Made by a program: the position numbers and the translations under genes. Below, piece after piece: positions 44,246 through 52,788 of a stretch of DNA of 64,000 bases. The notes below the pieces were generated by a model. It was not told where the DNA came from and did not search any database. It worked only from the letters and a program-made list of their open reading frames with translations. Within the stretch, counting starts at the first letter, position 1. The number at the start of each line of letters is the position of its first letter. This DNA is from Bog-756 sp963703145 (GTDB lineage: Bacteria > Actinomycetota > Acidimicrobiia > Acidimicrobiales > RAAP-2), in contig OY969793.1 in the NCBI GenBank assembly GCA_963703145.1, positions 2,170,001 through 2,234,000 on the forward strand. The letters run 5' to 3'.

Positions 44246-45961
44246 ATGGTGTGGAGGATCCTGACTATTGGCTTGGTCATCACGCTCGGCGCGTTCGCCG
44301 TGGTGAACGCCTTCGACAACCCGTCTGGACACGCGCAGCCCGCTCCCAACGGTCAGGGGTACTGGCTGGTCTCAGCCGACGGTGGGATCTTCTCGTTCGG
44401 TGATGCCACCTTCCACGGGTCGACCGCTGGGATGGACCTGAAACGTCCGATCGTCGGTATGGCGTCGGCGCCCAATGGGCAGGGCTACTGGGAGGTGGCC
44501 TCTGACGGAGGGGTCTTTTCCGGTGGCGACGCCCGGTTCCACGGCTCCACCGGGGCGATGACGCTCAACCGGCCCATCGTGGGCATCGCCGCTACCCCCG
44601 ATGGCGGGGGTTACTGGCTGGTGGCCTCCGACGGCGGCGTGTTCTCCTTCGGTGACGCCAAGTACCACGGATCCACCGCGGGCCTGCCGCTCAGGAACCC
44701 CATCGTGGGCATGGCCACCACCCCCGACGGTGGGGGCTACTGGCTGGTGGCCTCCGACGGCGGCATCTTCTCCTTCGGTGACGCCAAGTACCACGGATCC
44801 AACGCCGGCCACCCACTGAAGAAGCCGATCACCGGGATGGCCGCCGCCCCCGACGGTGGGGGCTACTGGCTAGTGGCCTCCGACGGCGGCGTGTTCACCT
44901 TCGGTGACGCCGCCTACCACGGCTCCAACGCCGGACTCCCACTGAAAAAGCCGATCGTCGGCATCACGGCCAGCCCGGACGGCGGGGGCTACTGGATGGT
45001 GGCCTCCGACGGCGGGATCTTCTCCTTCGGTGATGCCACCTTCCACGGGTCGACCGCGGCCCTGCCCCTCCGGACGCCGGTGGTGGGCGTCACCCGGGCA
45101 TCGACCGGGCTGCTCGCCGCGGGCGGCAACGCCTTCTGCGGTGATCGCATCGGTCCCCCGACGACCAGCAAGCTGCTAGTCATCTGGGAGGAGAATGCCA
45201 ATGCCTCGTCGGTCTACGGACGTCCCTCGGCACCGAACATCAACTCCTACCTGCGCGACTGCGGACACGCCACCAACTATGTGAGCTTGGGCCATCCGAG
45301 CCTGCCCAACTACCTGGAGGCCACCTCGGGGGCGGCCTACAACACGAGTCCGTGGACCAACGACTGCGAGGCGTCGAGCTGTACGACCGCTAGCGACAAC
45401 ATCTTCAACCAGGTCGGGCCGGCCAACTGGAAAGCCTACGCCCAGTCCATGCCGGGGTCGTGCGCCCGGAGCAACAGCGGCCCCTACCTCTCCCGGCACA
45501 ATCCCGCCGTGTACTACACCGACTTGTGGGCCTCGTGTGGGACCAACGACGTGAACATCGGCACCCCATCGGCTGGCCCCCTGCACTCGGACATCGTCGA
45601 CGGCACCCTCCCCACCTTCGCCACCATCACGCCGGACGTGAACAACGACCAGCACAACGGCACCCTGGCCCAAGCGGATGCATACCTGGGGTCGTGGATC
45701 CCCCAGATCGTGTCCGGCCCGGACTACCAATCGGGTGACCTCACCGTGGTGATCGTCTACGACGAAGGGGCCGGGTCCGGCACCAACTCCCGGAGCACCA
45801 TCGGCGCCATCTTCCTCAGCCAGTTCATCCCACCGGGGACCACGTCGGCCGCCCCGTTCACCCACTACTCCCTCCTGCAGGCGGCCGAGGACATCGCCGG
45901 GGTGCCGAGGCTCAACAACGCCGCCTCGGCCACCAGCCTGCGATCCGCCTTCGGATTCTGA
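44246..45961 (+). CDS. Membrane-anchored or secreted SDGG-repeat phosphoesterase
   Basis: About 571 residues from the ATG at 44246. The N-terminus MVWRILTIGLVITLGAFAVV is a signal peptide or anchor. Six 42-residue repeats follow (GYWLVASDGGIFSFGDA, then YHGS and PIVGMA). The C-terminal 280 residues resemble the phosphoesterase/acid phosphatase group of the alkaline phosphatase superfamily: LLVIWEENANASSVYG with the metal-ligand Glu-Glu-Asn, YVSLGHPSLPNYLEATSG with the nucleophile-like Ser/His region, then ITPDVNNDQHNG and VVIVYDEGAG with further metal ligands. Extracellular phosphate release from a surface-tethered enzyme is the natural inference. The ribosome site is poor (GGGAG 14 bases upstream), so the exact start is uncertain. 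Confidence 0.88.
   Translation: MVWRILTIGLVITLGAFAVVNAFDNPSGHAQPAPNGQGYWLVSADGGIFSFGDATFHGSTAGMDLKRPIVGMASAPNGQGYWEVASDGGVFSGGDARFHGSTGAMTLNRPIVGIAATPDGGGYWLVASDGGVFSFGDAKYHGSTAGLPLRNPIVGMATTPDGGGYWLVASDGGIFSFGDAKYHGSNAGHPLKKPITGMAAAPDGGGYWLVASDGGVFTFGDAAYHGSNAGLPLKKPIVGITASPDGGGYWMVASDGGIFSFGDATFHGSTAALPLRTPVVGVTRASTGLLAAGGNAFCGDRIGPPTTSKLLVIWEENANASSVYGRPSAPNINSYLRDCGHATNYVSLGHPSLPNYLEATSGAAYNTSPWTNDCEASSCTTASDNIFNQVGPANWKAYAQSMPGSCARSNSGPYLSRHNPAVYYTDLWASCGTNDVNIGTPSAGPLHSDIVDGTLPTFATITPDVNNDQHNGTLAQADAYLGSWIPQIVSGPDYQSGDLTVVIVYDEGAGSGTNSRSTIGAIFLSQFIPPGTTSAAPFTHYSLLQAAEDIAGVPRLNNAASATSLRSAFGF
44357..45100 (+). repeat. Six tandem 126-base repeats encoding SDGG blades
   Basis: Six coding repeats of exactly or nearly 42 codons. 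The DNA is strongly conserved: copies three and four share long identical blocks such as TTCGGTGACGCCAAGTACCA. The array is more uniform than the one at 17833, suggesting recent expansion or gene conversion. Confidence 0.87.
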
Positions 45962-45985
45962 GCCCGGGCCGGTAACACCACCGGG

Positions 45986-46345
45986 TCACGGGAGGCGCTG
46001 GATGATCCCGATGACCTCGTCCCGGCGGTAGCCCTGGAGCCGGCAGAACTCCACCAGCTCCCGCACTCGCTCCACCACGACGCCCTGCTCGGGGGTCCCC
46101 GCCACAGTGATCCCCCGACCCCGCTGGAAGTCCAGCAGGCCCTCGTCCCGGATGAGTCGAAGGGCACGAAGCACCGTGTTCTTGTTGACACCGAGGACGG
46201 CCGCCATGTCCTTGGCCAGAGGGAGCCGCTCCCCCGGGGCGGCCTCACCGTCAGCGATGGCCCGCCGGATCTCGGCCGCCACCTGGTCGTGGAGGAGCTG
46301 GGGGTCCGAGCGGTCGACCTTGACAGGGAACATGGTGCTAGTCAT
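45986..46345 (-). CDS. GntR-family regulator, YtrA-like
   Basis: A short 119-residue regulator. The winged helix occupies residues about 12-80: LHDQVAAEIRRAIADGEAAP, GERLPLAKDMAAVLGVNKNT, then VLRALRLIRDEGLLDF and RGRGITV. Only about 40 residues follow, without a ligand-binding domain, as in the YtrA subfamily that controls ABC or membrane genes. The start is the ATG at 46345, which lies inside the palindrome CATAG-N5-CTATG, so self-repression is likely. It is divergent from the SecD-like gene at 46378. The longer open frame upstream of 46345 crosses that gene and is not real. Confidence 0.88.
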   Translation of the reverse strand: MTSTMFPVKVDRSDPQLLHDQVAAEIRRAIADGEAAPGERLPLAKDMAAVLGVNKNTVLRALRLIRDEGLLDFQRGRGITVAGTPEQGVVVERVRELVEFCRLQGYRRDEVIGIIQRLP

Positions 46346-46357
46346 AGTAGTTCTATG
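46343..46357. promoter_or_regulatory. Palindrome CATAG-TAGTT-CTATG, likely GntR operator
   Basis: A perfect 5-bp inverted repeat with a 5-bp centre lies in the 32-base divergent spacer and covers the GntR start codon. Position and symmetry fit self-regulation by the dimeric GntR protein and co-control of the divergent gene at 46378. Confidence 0.55.
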
Positions 46358-46377
46358 AATCACCCGGTGCCAGCGCG

Positions 46378-47199
46378 ATGACGGTCCTCGACGCCCCGAC
46401 CGAGACCGTGGCAACCGATGACGCGGGCCAACTCTTGTTCCGCGAGGCCCGACAGCGCCGGCGGCGTCGGTGGCTGGTCTCGGGCATCGTGGCTGCCGTG
46501 GTGGTGGTGGTCCTGGCCGTGGTCGCCATCGGCCTCGGCCTCGGCACCGGTCGTGGCAGCCACGGTGCAGCCCGACCGGTTGGACAGCCACCGACCGCAC
46601 CAGGAAGCGCCACTGGCGCCGTCCACTTCACCCTCCGCCCGGTGCTCTGCTACGCACCGCCCCCGGTGGCGGTGACCGGACAAGCGACGACCGCTCCCCT
46701 TCCGGCCTGTGCCCCCGCCTCCCAGCTGACGGCAACCCATCTGGCGGTGGAGCCAGCGTCTGGATCCCCGGTCCATGGCTACGCCAGCAACGCCAACATC
46801 CCCGCAGACCCACAGTTCGCCACCATTGCCTCGACCCCGTCGGACCGAGACGTCCCGGGCGCCACCGTGCTTCTGCCCGGGAGCCCGGGCGCCGGGAGCC
46901 AGCGGTTCGTCCTGGGGCCGGCGGCATTGACCGGTTCGTCGGTGCAGTCGGCCAGCGTCGGTCGACAAGACGGCGAGTGGCTGGTGGACATCACCTTCAC
47001 GGGCCAGGGAGCGGCCCAGTGGAACTCGTTGGCCGAGAACCAGTTCCACGCCATGATCGGGGTGGACGTCAACGGACGGGTCGTGTCGGCGCCGATCACG
47101 CAGCCCACCCAGTCGAGTTTCACGTCCTTCGGGAACCGGATGCAGATCAGCGGCAGCTTCACCGAGCAGCAGGCCCGGGACCTGGCCGCCGGCCTCTGA
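46378..47199 (+). CDS. Single-pass membrane protein with SecD P1-like domain
   Basis: A 273-residue protein. A basic cluster RQRRRRRW precedes one membrane helix, LVSGIVAAVVVVVLAVVAIG (about 33-52), then a Pro/Ala/Thr-rich linker. The C-terminal 90 residues resemble the periplasmic P1 head of SecD: VDITFTGQGAAQWNSL, then HAMIGVDVNGRVVSAPITQ and ISGSFTEQQARDLAAGL. The SecD membrane channel is absent and no secF is near, so this is not a translocase. Related stand-alone P1-like proteins occur in actinobacteria with no known role. It shares a short divergent spacer with the GntR gene and is probably regulated by it. Confidence 0.8.
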   Translation: MTVLDAPTETVATDDAGQLLFREARQRRRRRWLVSGIVAAVVVVVLAVVAIGLGLGTGRGSHGAARPVGQPPTAPGSATGAVHFTLRPVLCYAPPPVAVTGQATTAPLPACAPASQLTATHLAVEPASGSPVHGYASNANIPADPQFATIASTPSDRDVPGATVLLPGSPGAGSQRFVLGPAALTGSSVQSASVGRQDGEWLVDITFTGQGAAQWNSLAENQFHAMIGVDVNGRVVSAPITQPTQSSFTSFGNRMQISGSFTEQQARDLAAGL

Positions 47200-47218
47200 T
47201 CCCAGCGGACGTCGCCAG

Positions 47219-48466
47219 TCAGAGCAGGAACGAGAACAACGGCGAGCCGGGCGGAACGGGCTCGACATCCAGGGGGCTGACGGCCATGCGTTCCAGGAGG
47301 CCCGCCAGGTCCGACGCCTGCTCGAGCTCGATGCCCACCAGGGCCGGGCCCGTCTCGCGGTTGTTCTTCTTCACGTACTCGAAGGCGATGATGTCCTCCC
47401 CCGCCACCAGGACGTCGTCGAGGAACCGTCGGAGAGCCCCGGGCTCCTGGGAGAACGTGACGAGGAAGTAGTGCCGCAGGCCCTCGTAGAGCAGTGAGCG
47501 CTCGACGATCTCGGCGTACCGACTCACATCGTTGTTCCCCCCCGACACGATGCACACCGTGGTGCCGACCACTCCGACGCCCCCCAGGCGCAGTGCCGCA
47601 CTGGCCAATGCGCCGGCTGGCTCGGCGATGATCCCCTCGGTCTGGTACAGCTCCAGCATCTCGGTGCAGACCGCCCCCTCGGGCACCGCCACCATCTCGT
47701 CGACCAGCTCCCTGACCAGCGGGAAGGTCAGGTCACCCACCCGGCTCACCGCGGCGCCGTCGACGAAGGTGTCGATGGGATCCAGCTCGACGGGCGAGCC
47801 GTGGCCGAGGGCCGCGGCCATGCTGGCCGCGCCGGTCGGCTCGGCCCCCACGATGCGGACGCCGGGATGGTGACGACGGAGCCACAGGGCCATCCCGGCG
47901 ATCAGTCCCCCACCCCCGACGGGGACGATGACCGTGCCCACCTCCTCGCCGCTCTGCTCGATGACCTCGATGGCCACGGTGCCCTGCCCGGCGATGGTGC
48001 GGGGGTCGTCGAAGGCGTGCACATAGACCGCGCCGGTGGTCAGGCAGTCCTCGTGCGCTGCCGCGCTGGCCTCGTCGTAGGTGCTGCCCGACACGATGGG
48101 CTCCACCCACGGACCACCGATGGCCTCGATGCGCTGACGCTTCTGGCGCGGCGTGGTCGTGGGCAGGAACACCCGGCCGTGCAACTGCAGCGCGCTACAG
48201 GCGAAGGCCAGACCCTGTCCGTGGTTGCCGGCACTGGCGCACACCACACCCCGGCGCCGTTGGTCGGCATCGAGCGAGGCGACGGCGTTGTACGCGCCGC
48301 GGACCTTGTAGGACCGGCACACCTGGACGTCCTCACGCTTCAACAGGACGGACCGCCCGGCGGCTTCCGACAGCCGATCGCTGCGGTCGAGGGCCGTGCG
48401 GCGGACCACCGGACCCAGCAGCTCGGCAGCCCGTTCGACGTCGTCGGCGCTCAGGTCCTCAGGCAC
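47219..48466 (-). CDS. ilvA: Threonine ammonia-lyase
   Basis: A 415-residue PLP enzyme that deaminates threonine to 2-oxobutanoate, the first step toward isoleucine. The PLP lysine is in RSYKVRGAYN (Lys54), the phosphate-binding loop is SAGNHGQGLAF, and the tetraglycine-type loop is VPVGGGGLIAGMALW; CIVSGGNND ends the catalytic domain. The last 80 residues (YFLVTFSQEPGALRRFLDDV) form one ACT-like regulatory domain, as in the shorter TdcB/IlvA types, so feedback by branched-chain amino acids is possible. It stands alone between convergent and divergent genes; no other ilv gene is nearby. Confidence 0.92.
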   Translation of the reverse strand: MPEDLSADDVERAAELLGPVVRRTALDRSDRLSEAAGRSVLLKREDVQVCRSYKVRGAYNAVASLDADQRRRGVVCASAGNHGQGLAFACSALQLHGRVFLPTTTPRQKRQRIEAIGGPWVEPIVSGSTYDEASAAAHEDCLTTGAVYVHAFDDPRTIAGQGTVAIEVIEQSGEEVGTVIVPVGGGGLIAGMALWLRRHHPGVRIVGAEPTGAASMAAALGHGSPVELDPIDTFVDGAAVSRVGDLTFPLVRELVDEMVAVPEGAVCTEMLELYQTEGIIAEPAGALASAALRLGGVGVVGTTVCIVSGGNNDVSRYAEIVERSLLYEGLRHYFLVTFSQEPGALRRFLDDVLVAGEDIIAFEYVKKNNRETGPALVGIELEQASDLAGLLERMAVSPLDVEPVPPGSPLFSFLL

Positions 48467-48516
48467 TGGTTGATGGTAGTTCGGCCGGCGCGGGACGACC
48501 GGTAGGGTCAGGCGGC

Positions 48517-49419
48517 GTGTACCCGCTGGAACAGGTCGACACGGCCCGGGCGCTGGGCCAAGCCGTCACCAACGAGGGCTTCGAACGTTTGCGCACCCAG
48601 ATGCAGGCTCAGATCCGACGCAGTATGGGGGTCTCGGACGAGCCCCGGTCGGCGTGCGACGATCCCGACGAGGCCTACTTCGAGCCCGGCTCCATCACCC
48701 GCCAGGTCCATGCCGACCTCCCGGCCATGCTCATCGGCGGGATCGCCGCCCTCCTGCTGCAGATGCTCCACCCGCTGGCCATGGCGGGTGTGGCCCAGCA
48801 CTCCAACTACCGAAAGGACCCACTCGGCCGGCTGGCCCGCACCGCCGACTTCCTCGGGACCACCACGTTCCTGTCCCGGGCCGAGGCCGAGGAGGCCATC
48901 GCCCGGGTACGACGGGTCCACAGCTTCGTGGTGGGCACCGCGCCGGACGGTCGGCCCTATGCCGCCGGGCAGCCGGACCTGGCCACCTGGGTGCACGCCT
49001 GCGAGGTGCGCTGCTTCCTCACCGCGTCGTCGACCTACGGTCCCCGGGCCCTGTCCATCGCAGACCAGGACCGCTACCTCGACGAGATGGCCCGGGTGGC
49101 CCTCGCCCTCGGGGCACTCGAAGTGCCCCGCAGCCTGTCCGAGTTGGACGCCTACTTCGAGTCGGTCCGCCCCGAGCTGGCCCTCACCCGGGAGGCCAGG
49201 ACGGCCCGGAACTTCGTGCTGAAGGGCATCGGGCGGTGGCCCCACGAGCTCACCACCTACGGCCTCTTGGTGGCTGCGGCCCAAGGGGTCCTGCCCGTCT
49301 GGGGTCGACGGCAGCTCCACCTGGTGTCCCTCCCAGCCGGAGACCGGCTGGCCGTCCGCCCGGCCGTCCAGGTGCTCAGCCGGGCACTGCGGTGGGTGGT
49401 CTCACCCCCGGCAGACTGA
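48517..49419 (+). CDS. MpaB-family oxygenase (DUF2236)
   Basis: A 300-residue protein of the MpaB/latex-clearing-protein-like superfamily, haem enzymes that oxidise hydrophobic compounds. Typical blocks are FEPGSITRQVHADLPAMLIG, then LLQMLHPLAMAGVAQHS with conserved His, RVRRVHSFVVG, and WVHACEVRCFL. The start is GTG at 48517, 50 bases divergent from ilvA. The stop is nine bases from a convergent dehydrogenase gene. The Arg/Lys-rich haem pocket cannot be assigned by eye; substrate unknown. Confidence 0.9.
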   Translation: MYPLEQVDTARALGQAVTNEGFERLRTQMQAQIRRSMGVSDEPRSACDDPDEAYFEPGSITRQVHADLPAMLIGGIAALLLQMLHPLAMAGVAQHSNYRKDPLGRLARTADFLGTTTFLSRAEAEEAIARVRRVHSFVVGTAPDGRPYAAGQPDLATWVHACEVRCFLTASSTYGPRALSIADQDRYLDEMARVALALGALEVPRSLSELDAYFESVRPELALTREARTARNFVLKGIGRWPHELTTYGLLVAAAQGVLPVWGRRQLHLVSLPAGDRLAVRPAVQVLSRALRWVVSPPAD

Positions 49420-49428
49420 CCGGTCCAG

Positions 49429-50508
49429 CTACTCAGGCCGCACAGCCCGGTCACGGTGGAGGGCCGGCGCGGCGCGGCCGGCCACCAGCGGCAGGTCGAG
49501 GTAGGTCCTAAGGCCCGGCGCCGCCTCACAGACGGTGGGGACGGCGTTCACGCAGTGCAGGGCCGTGGCCACGATGCCCGGATTCCGGGCCAGCCCCGCC
49601 TCAATGGTCTCGGGGTGCAGTTTCGTGAACGTGGTGCGACAGCACGGGTCGCCGGTGACTTCGACCTCGAAGCGCTCGCCCTCGGGCCCGAAGGTCCAGG
49701 CTGGGTCGAGGTGGTCCTCACCCATCAGCCAGTTGACCGTGGCTGCCACCACCGGTCGGCCGTCGACCAGGGCCTCCCAGCTGAACCGCTGTGCAGCGAC
49801 CGTGCCCGGTTGGATGGGCCCGATGGGCGACTCGATGGGTGCGGTGGCCACCGCCATCTCGTGGGTGGAGCGCAGCCCGGGTTGGATGTCGAAACCCAGC
49901 CGGTCGGCGACCATCATCACCGACTGGCGGAAGCCGCCCCCGAGGGCGTCGACCATGATGCTGGCCCGGGCCTCCTCGGGAGTCTTGCCGAACAGCATCC
50001 AGTCCCGCACGACGTCGGCGGCGCCGTAGGTGCGGATGTCGGAGAACTCCTCGGCCCGCACGTGGGTGATGGACCCGGACAGCGCAGAGATCATCAGCGG
50101 GAAACGCTCGGTGATGCCGCCGGGGTGGATGCCGGTGCCGTGCAGCGTCACCCCGGCAGCTCGGGCGAGGTCGTCGAACCGGGTGCGATCGGGCTCGGGC
50201 GGGTAGAACCACCCGAGCGGGGTGACCACGTTCTTGCCCGACGAGAGGATGGCGGCCACCACTTCGGGATCGGCCATGAACGGGCTGTAGACGACGCAGT
50301 CGGCGTCAGTGGCCAACAGGGCGTCGACGTCACCGGTGGCGGCCACTCCGAGCGGCTGGCGGTCGGCCAGTGTGCCCGCGTCGAGGCCCTCCTTGTCGGC
50401 GCTGTGGACCCAGGCGCCGACCAGTTCCAGTTCGGGGTGGTCGATGACCCCACCGATGGCAGCCCGGCCCACTCCGCCGGTGGCCCACTGGATGACTCGG
50501 TAGCTCAT
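49429..50508 (-). CDS. NAD(P)-dependent dehydrogenase, dihydrodipicolinate-reductase-like fold
   Basis: A 359-residue protein with an N-terminal Rossmann domain: YRVIQWATGGVGRAAIGGV, then HPELELVGAWVHS and CVVYSPFMADPEVVAAIL. The second half has the DapB/2,4-diaminopentanoate-dehydrogenase-like layout (LHGTGIHPGGITERFPLMIS). Many such proteins occur in mycobacteria beside lipid and steroid genes, annotated as dihydrodipicolinate reductase-like, with substrates unknown. True DapB is shorter (about 250), so lysine synthesis is unlikely. The ATG at 50508 has AAGGA about ten bases upstream; a 25-residue longer reading lacks that. Confidence 0.87.
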   Translation of the reverse strand: MSYRVIQWATGGVGRAAIGGVIDHPELELVGAWVHSADKEGLDAGTLADRQPLGVAATGDVDALLATDADCVVYSPFMADPEVVAAILSSGKNVVTPLGWFYPPEPDRTRFDDLARAAGVTLHGTGIHPGGITERFPLMISALSGSITHVRAEEFSDIRTYGAADVVRDWMLFGKTPEEARASIMVDALGGGFRQSVMMVADRLGFDIQPGLRSTHEMAVATAPIESPIGPIQPGTVAAQRFSWEALVDGRPVVAATVNWLMGEDHLDPAWTFGPEGERFEVEVTGDPCCRTTFTKLHPETIEAGLARNPGIVATALHCVNAVPTVCEAAPGLRTYLDLPLVAGRAAPALHRDRAVRPE

Positions 50509-50693
50509 CAGGCAACGTCCTTGCTCGAGGGATGCCCGGTGGGCCGGAGGCCCGGCGGGCTGGGGGTCCCGCCCCCGACGCATGATGCCACCCCGGCGTC
50601 CCCGAGTCCCGGGTGGCGGTGGACCGTGACCCGGCCGGCCGCGTCTGTGGCCCCGCGGATCCTGGACCAGACCAGGGCGGTAGGGTTCGAAAG

Positions 50694-51095
50694 GTGACCG
50701 GCCCGGACGACTCGATGGACCTCGAGCTGGCGGCGGCGTCTCTCCGGGCCGACGGGTCGGACGTCCGCATCCTGGTCAAGGTGCTCGTCGACCAGCTGAG
50801 TGACGCCCTAGGCCCCCGTCTCGAGGTCAAGCGGTCCGGAGGACTGTTCCGCAAGTCCGACCAGATCCAGTCCATCCGGATCGCCATGGGCGACGACCAG
50901 TTCGACGCCGCCGTCGACGGGGACGTCCTGGTCTGCAGCATCGGTCACTCCTCGGGCGGCATCCGCATCCGGAGTGAGAAGGTGGCGGTGGACGCGTGGC
51001 TGGGCCGGCTGCTCGCCGCCCTCAAGGTGGAAGCGAACCACAGCCAGGCGGTGCGTCAGGCACTCGAGACGATGGTCATCGGAGGATCGACATGA
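50694..51095 (+). CDS. Small uncharacterised protein heading the YbjQ-like cassette
   Basis: A 133-residue cytosolic protein from the GTG at 50694 (AAAGG overlaps the start); an ATG seven codons on is an alternative. Sequence is mixed alpha/beta with RILVKVLVDQLSDAL, FRKSDQIQSIRIAMGDDQFD and RIRSEKVAVDAWLGRLLAAL. I do not recognise a family. The stop overlaps the ATG of the next gene (ATGA), and all four cassette genes overlap, so it is made with three double-YbjQ proteins in fixed order. A chaperone, adaptor or subunit role is possible; nothing in the sequence decides. Confidence 0.82.
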   Translation: MTGPDDSMDLELAAASLRADGSDVRILVKVLVDQLSDALGPRLEVKRSGGLFRKSDQIQSIRIAMGDDQFDAAVDGDVLVCSIGHSSGGIRIRSEKVAVDAWLGRLLAALKVEANHSQAVRQALETMVIGGST

Positions 51096-51889
51096 GCGAC
51101 ACGCCCCAGGACCTGCCCGAAGGGGCCAGCCACCGGCTCGAGGAACTCGAGCACGGCCTGTTCACCTCGGACCTGTCGGTGAACGAGTTCCTCCTGATCA
51201 AAGAGGTGGGGTTCCACCCCCTCGGATTCGTGATGGGTTCGTCGATCTACCACACCGGCATCCAGACCCGGAAGTGGGGCCAGAGCCAAGAACTCACCAA
51301 GCTGACCGGGGCCATGTACGAGGCTCGCGAGCTGGCCATGACCCGCATGGAAGAAGAGGCCGCCGAGCTGGGGGCCGATGGTGTCGTCGGCGTGCGCCTC
51401 GACGTGAATTACTACGAGTGGGGCAAGGACGCAGCCGAGTTCATCGCGGTGGGGACCGCGGTGAAGGCAGAGAGCGGCGTGTCCCACCGAAACAAGCTCG
51501 GCAAGCCGTTCACCTCCGACCTGTCGGGCCAGGATTTCTGGACCCTCATGCAGACCGGCTACATCCCCCAGGGGCTGGTGATGGGAACCTGCGTTTATCA
51601 CATCGCCCATCGCGGGCTGGGCCAGACCCTGGGATCGGCGGGCCAGAACGTGGAGCTCCCCAACTTCACCCAGGCCCTCTATGAGGCCCGTGAGTTGGCC
51701 ATGACCCGCATGCAGGACGAGGCCAACCAGCTCGAGGCCTCGGGCATCGTCGGCGTGCGCCTCGAGGAGAAGTCCCACCAGTGGGGCAGCCACACCATCG
51801 AGTTCCTCTCCCTCGGAACCGCCGTGGTCAAGACCGCCGACCCGGTCACGCTCCCCACCCCCTTGACCATCATCTCGCTCGACAACTGA
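51092..51889 (+). CDS. Protein with two YbjQ-like domains
   Basis: A 265-residue protein made of two copies of a YbjQ-type domain (a small fold annotated as putative heavy-metal-binding, known to form pentamers). Copy one has LTGAMYEARELAMTRMEEEA, then GADGVVGVRLDV and FIAVGTAVK; copy two has FTQALYEARELAMTRMQDEA, GIVGVRLEE and FLSLGTAVV. Each copy is led by FTSDLS and a GFVMG/GLVMG strand. The ATG at 51092 follows GGAGGATCGAC and overlaps the preceding stop by four bases. E. coli YbjQ is a single domain of about 107 residues with no established role, so function here cannot be stated. Confidence 0.87.
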   Translation: MSDTPQDLPEGASHRLEELEHGLFTSDLSVNEFLLIKEVGFHPLGFVMGSSIYHTGIQTRKWGQSQELTKLTGAMYEARELAMTRMEEEAAELGADGVVGVRLDVNYYEWGKDAAEFIAVGTAVKAESGVSHRNKLGKPFTSDLSGQDFWTLMQTGYIPQGLVMGTCVYHIAHRGLGQTLGSAGQNVELPNFTQALYEARELAMTRMQDEANQLEASGIVGVRLEEKSHQWGSHTIEFLSLGTAVVKTADPVTLPTPLTIISLDN

Positions 51890-52788
51890 TGGCCGACGCC
51901 GCCGGTGACCTGCCCGAAGCGGCCGAACGTCGGTTCGGACAGGGCGCGTTCACCTCGGGACTCACGGTTCCCGATTTCGCCGCCTGCCTCCAGATGGGAC
52001 TGGAGCCGGTCGGGTACGTCCAGGGCTTCTGTGTCATGCAGTGGCAGTGGTACGGGATGGGATCCCCGTTCGGGGCCTTCGGCTCGCCCTACGCCGGCCA
52101 GACCCGGGGCTACACCGAGAGTTGGCAGTGCCCGCACGGCTTCGTCTCGGCTGAGCACCGCGGGTGGGGCCAGAACTATGAACAGTCGTGGATCGAAGAT
52201 GCCTGGCGCCAGGGGTTCGACGGGGCCTACGGGCGGATGCTCGACGAGGCATCCGAGGCCGGCGCCCACGGCGTCGTAGGGGTGACCGACTCCTCCCAGC
52301 CGCTGGGCGATCTGGGCGTGCTGGAGTTCCGTGTCCAGGGCACCGCGGTGAAGGTGGCCGGCGGGCGCCCCCCCGCCGACGGTCGACCGTGGACCACCTA
52401 CCTGGCCGGCCAACGGCTGGCCAAGTCCATCGAGGCCGGCTTCGCACCGGTGTCGATCGCCGCCTCGGTGGCCTCGGTCCGGGTATGGGCCTACTGCGTG
52501 ACCGAGTACCTGACCGAGGGATCCTCGGGCAGCTGGGGCTATCAGGTCCCCGCCGCCGACATCGAGCAGGTGTCGAGAGCCCAGATGGCCGTCCGCCGCA
52601 TCGCCCGCGAGCAGATCCGCACCCAGCTCGGCCATGACTCCCTGCACGGCGCCTCGATGGTCGCCTCGCAGCGGGAGCTCGGGCAGGGCGATGCCGAGCT
52701 CCAGTGCATCCTCCGGGGCAACCGGGTCCGCAGGTTCAAGGCCTTCGACCCGCTCCCCGCTCCTCGGCCAACGGTGAGGCTCCTGTGA
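51889..52788 (+). CDS. Second protein with YbjQ-like domains, diverged
   Basis: A 299-residue protein, TGATG-coupled to the gene before it. The first half has FTSGLTVPDFAACLQMGLEP, a long insertion rich in Trp, Tyr and Gly, then GAYGRMLDEASEAGAHGVVG and VQGTAVKV, the YbjQ pattern. The second half keeps WTTYLAGQRLAKSIEAGFAP and RAQMAVRRIAREQIRTQLG but has lost the GVVGV strand. It is more diverged than its two neighbours, suggesting specialised subunits. No membrane segment or signal peptide is visible. Confidence 0.83.
   Translation: MADAAGDLPEAAERRFGQGAFTSGLTVPDFAACLQMGLEPVGYVQGFCVMQWQWYGMGSPFGAFGSPYAGQTRGYTESWQCPHGFVSAEHRGWGQNYEQSWIEDAWRQGFDGAYGRMLDEASEAGAHGVVGVTDSSQPLGDLGVLEFRVQGTAVKVAGGRPPADGRPWTTYLAGQRLAKSIEAGFAPVSIAASVASVRVWAYCVTEYLTEGSSGSWGYQVPAADIEQVSRAQMAVRRIAREQIRTQLGHDSLHGASMVASQRELGQGDAELQCILRGNRVRRFKAFDPLPAPRPTVRLL

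Noticed and set aside
44357..45100. Regular direct repeats resembling a CRISPR array
   Set aside because: The repeats are 126 bases, in frame and coding for protein blades; there are no short repeats with unique spacers and no cas genes.
45969..45984. Small hairpin CCGGT-N6-ACCGG between convergent genes as terminator
   Set aside because: The 5-bp stem without a T-tract is too weak to call in a genome of this GC content.
50613..50693. Upstream extension of the first cassette gene
   Set aside because: The added residues are Arg/Pro/Gly-rich and a GTG with adjacent AAAGG at 50694 explains the start better.
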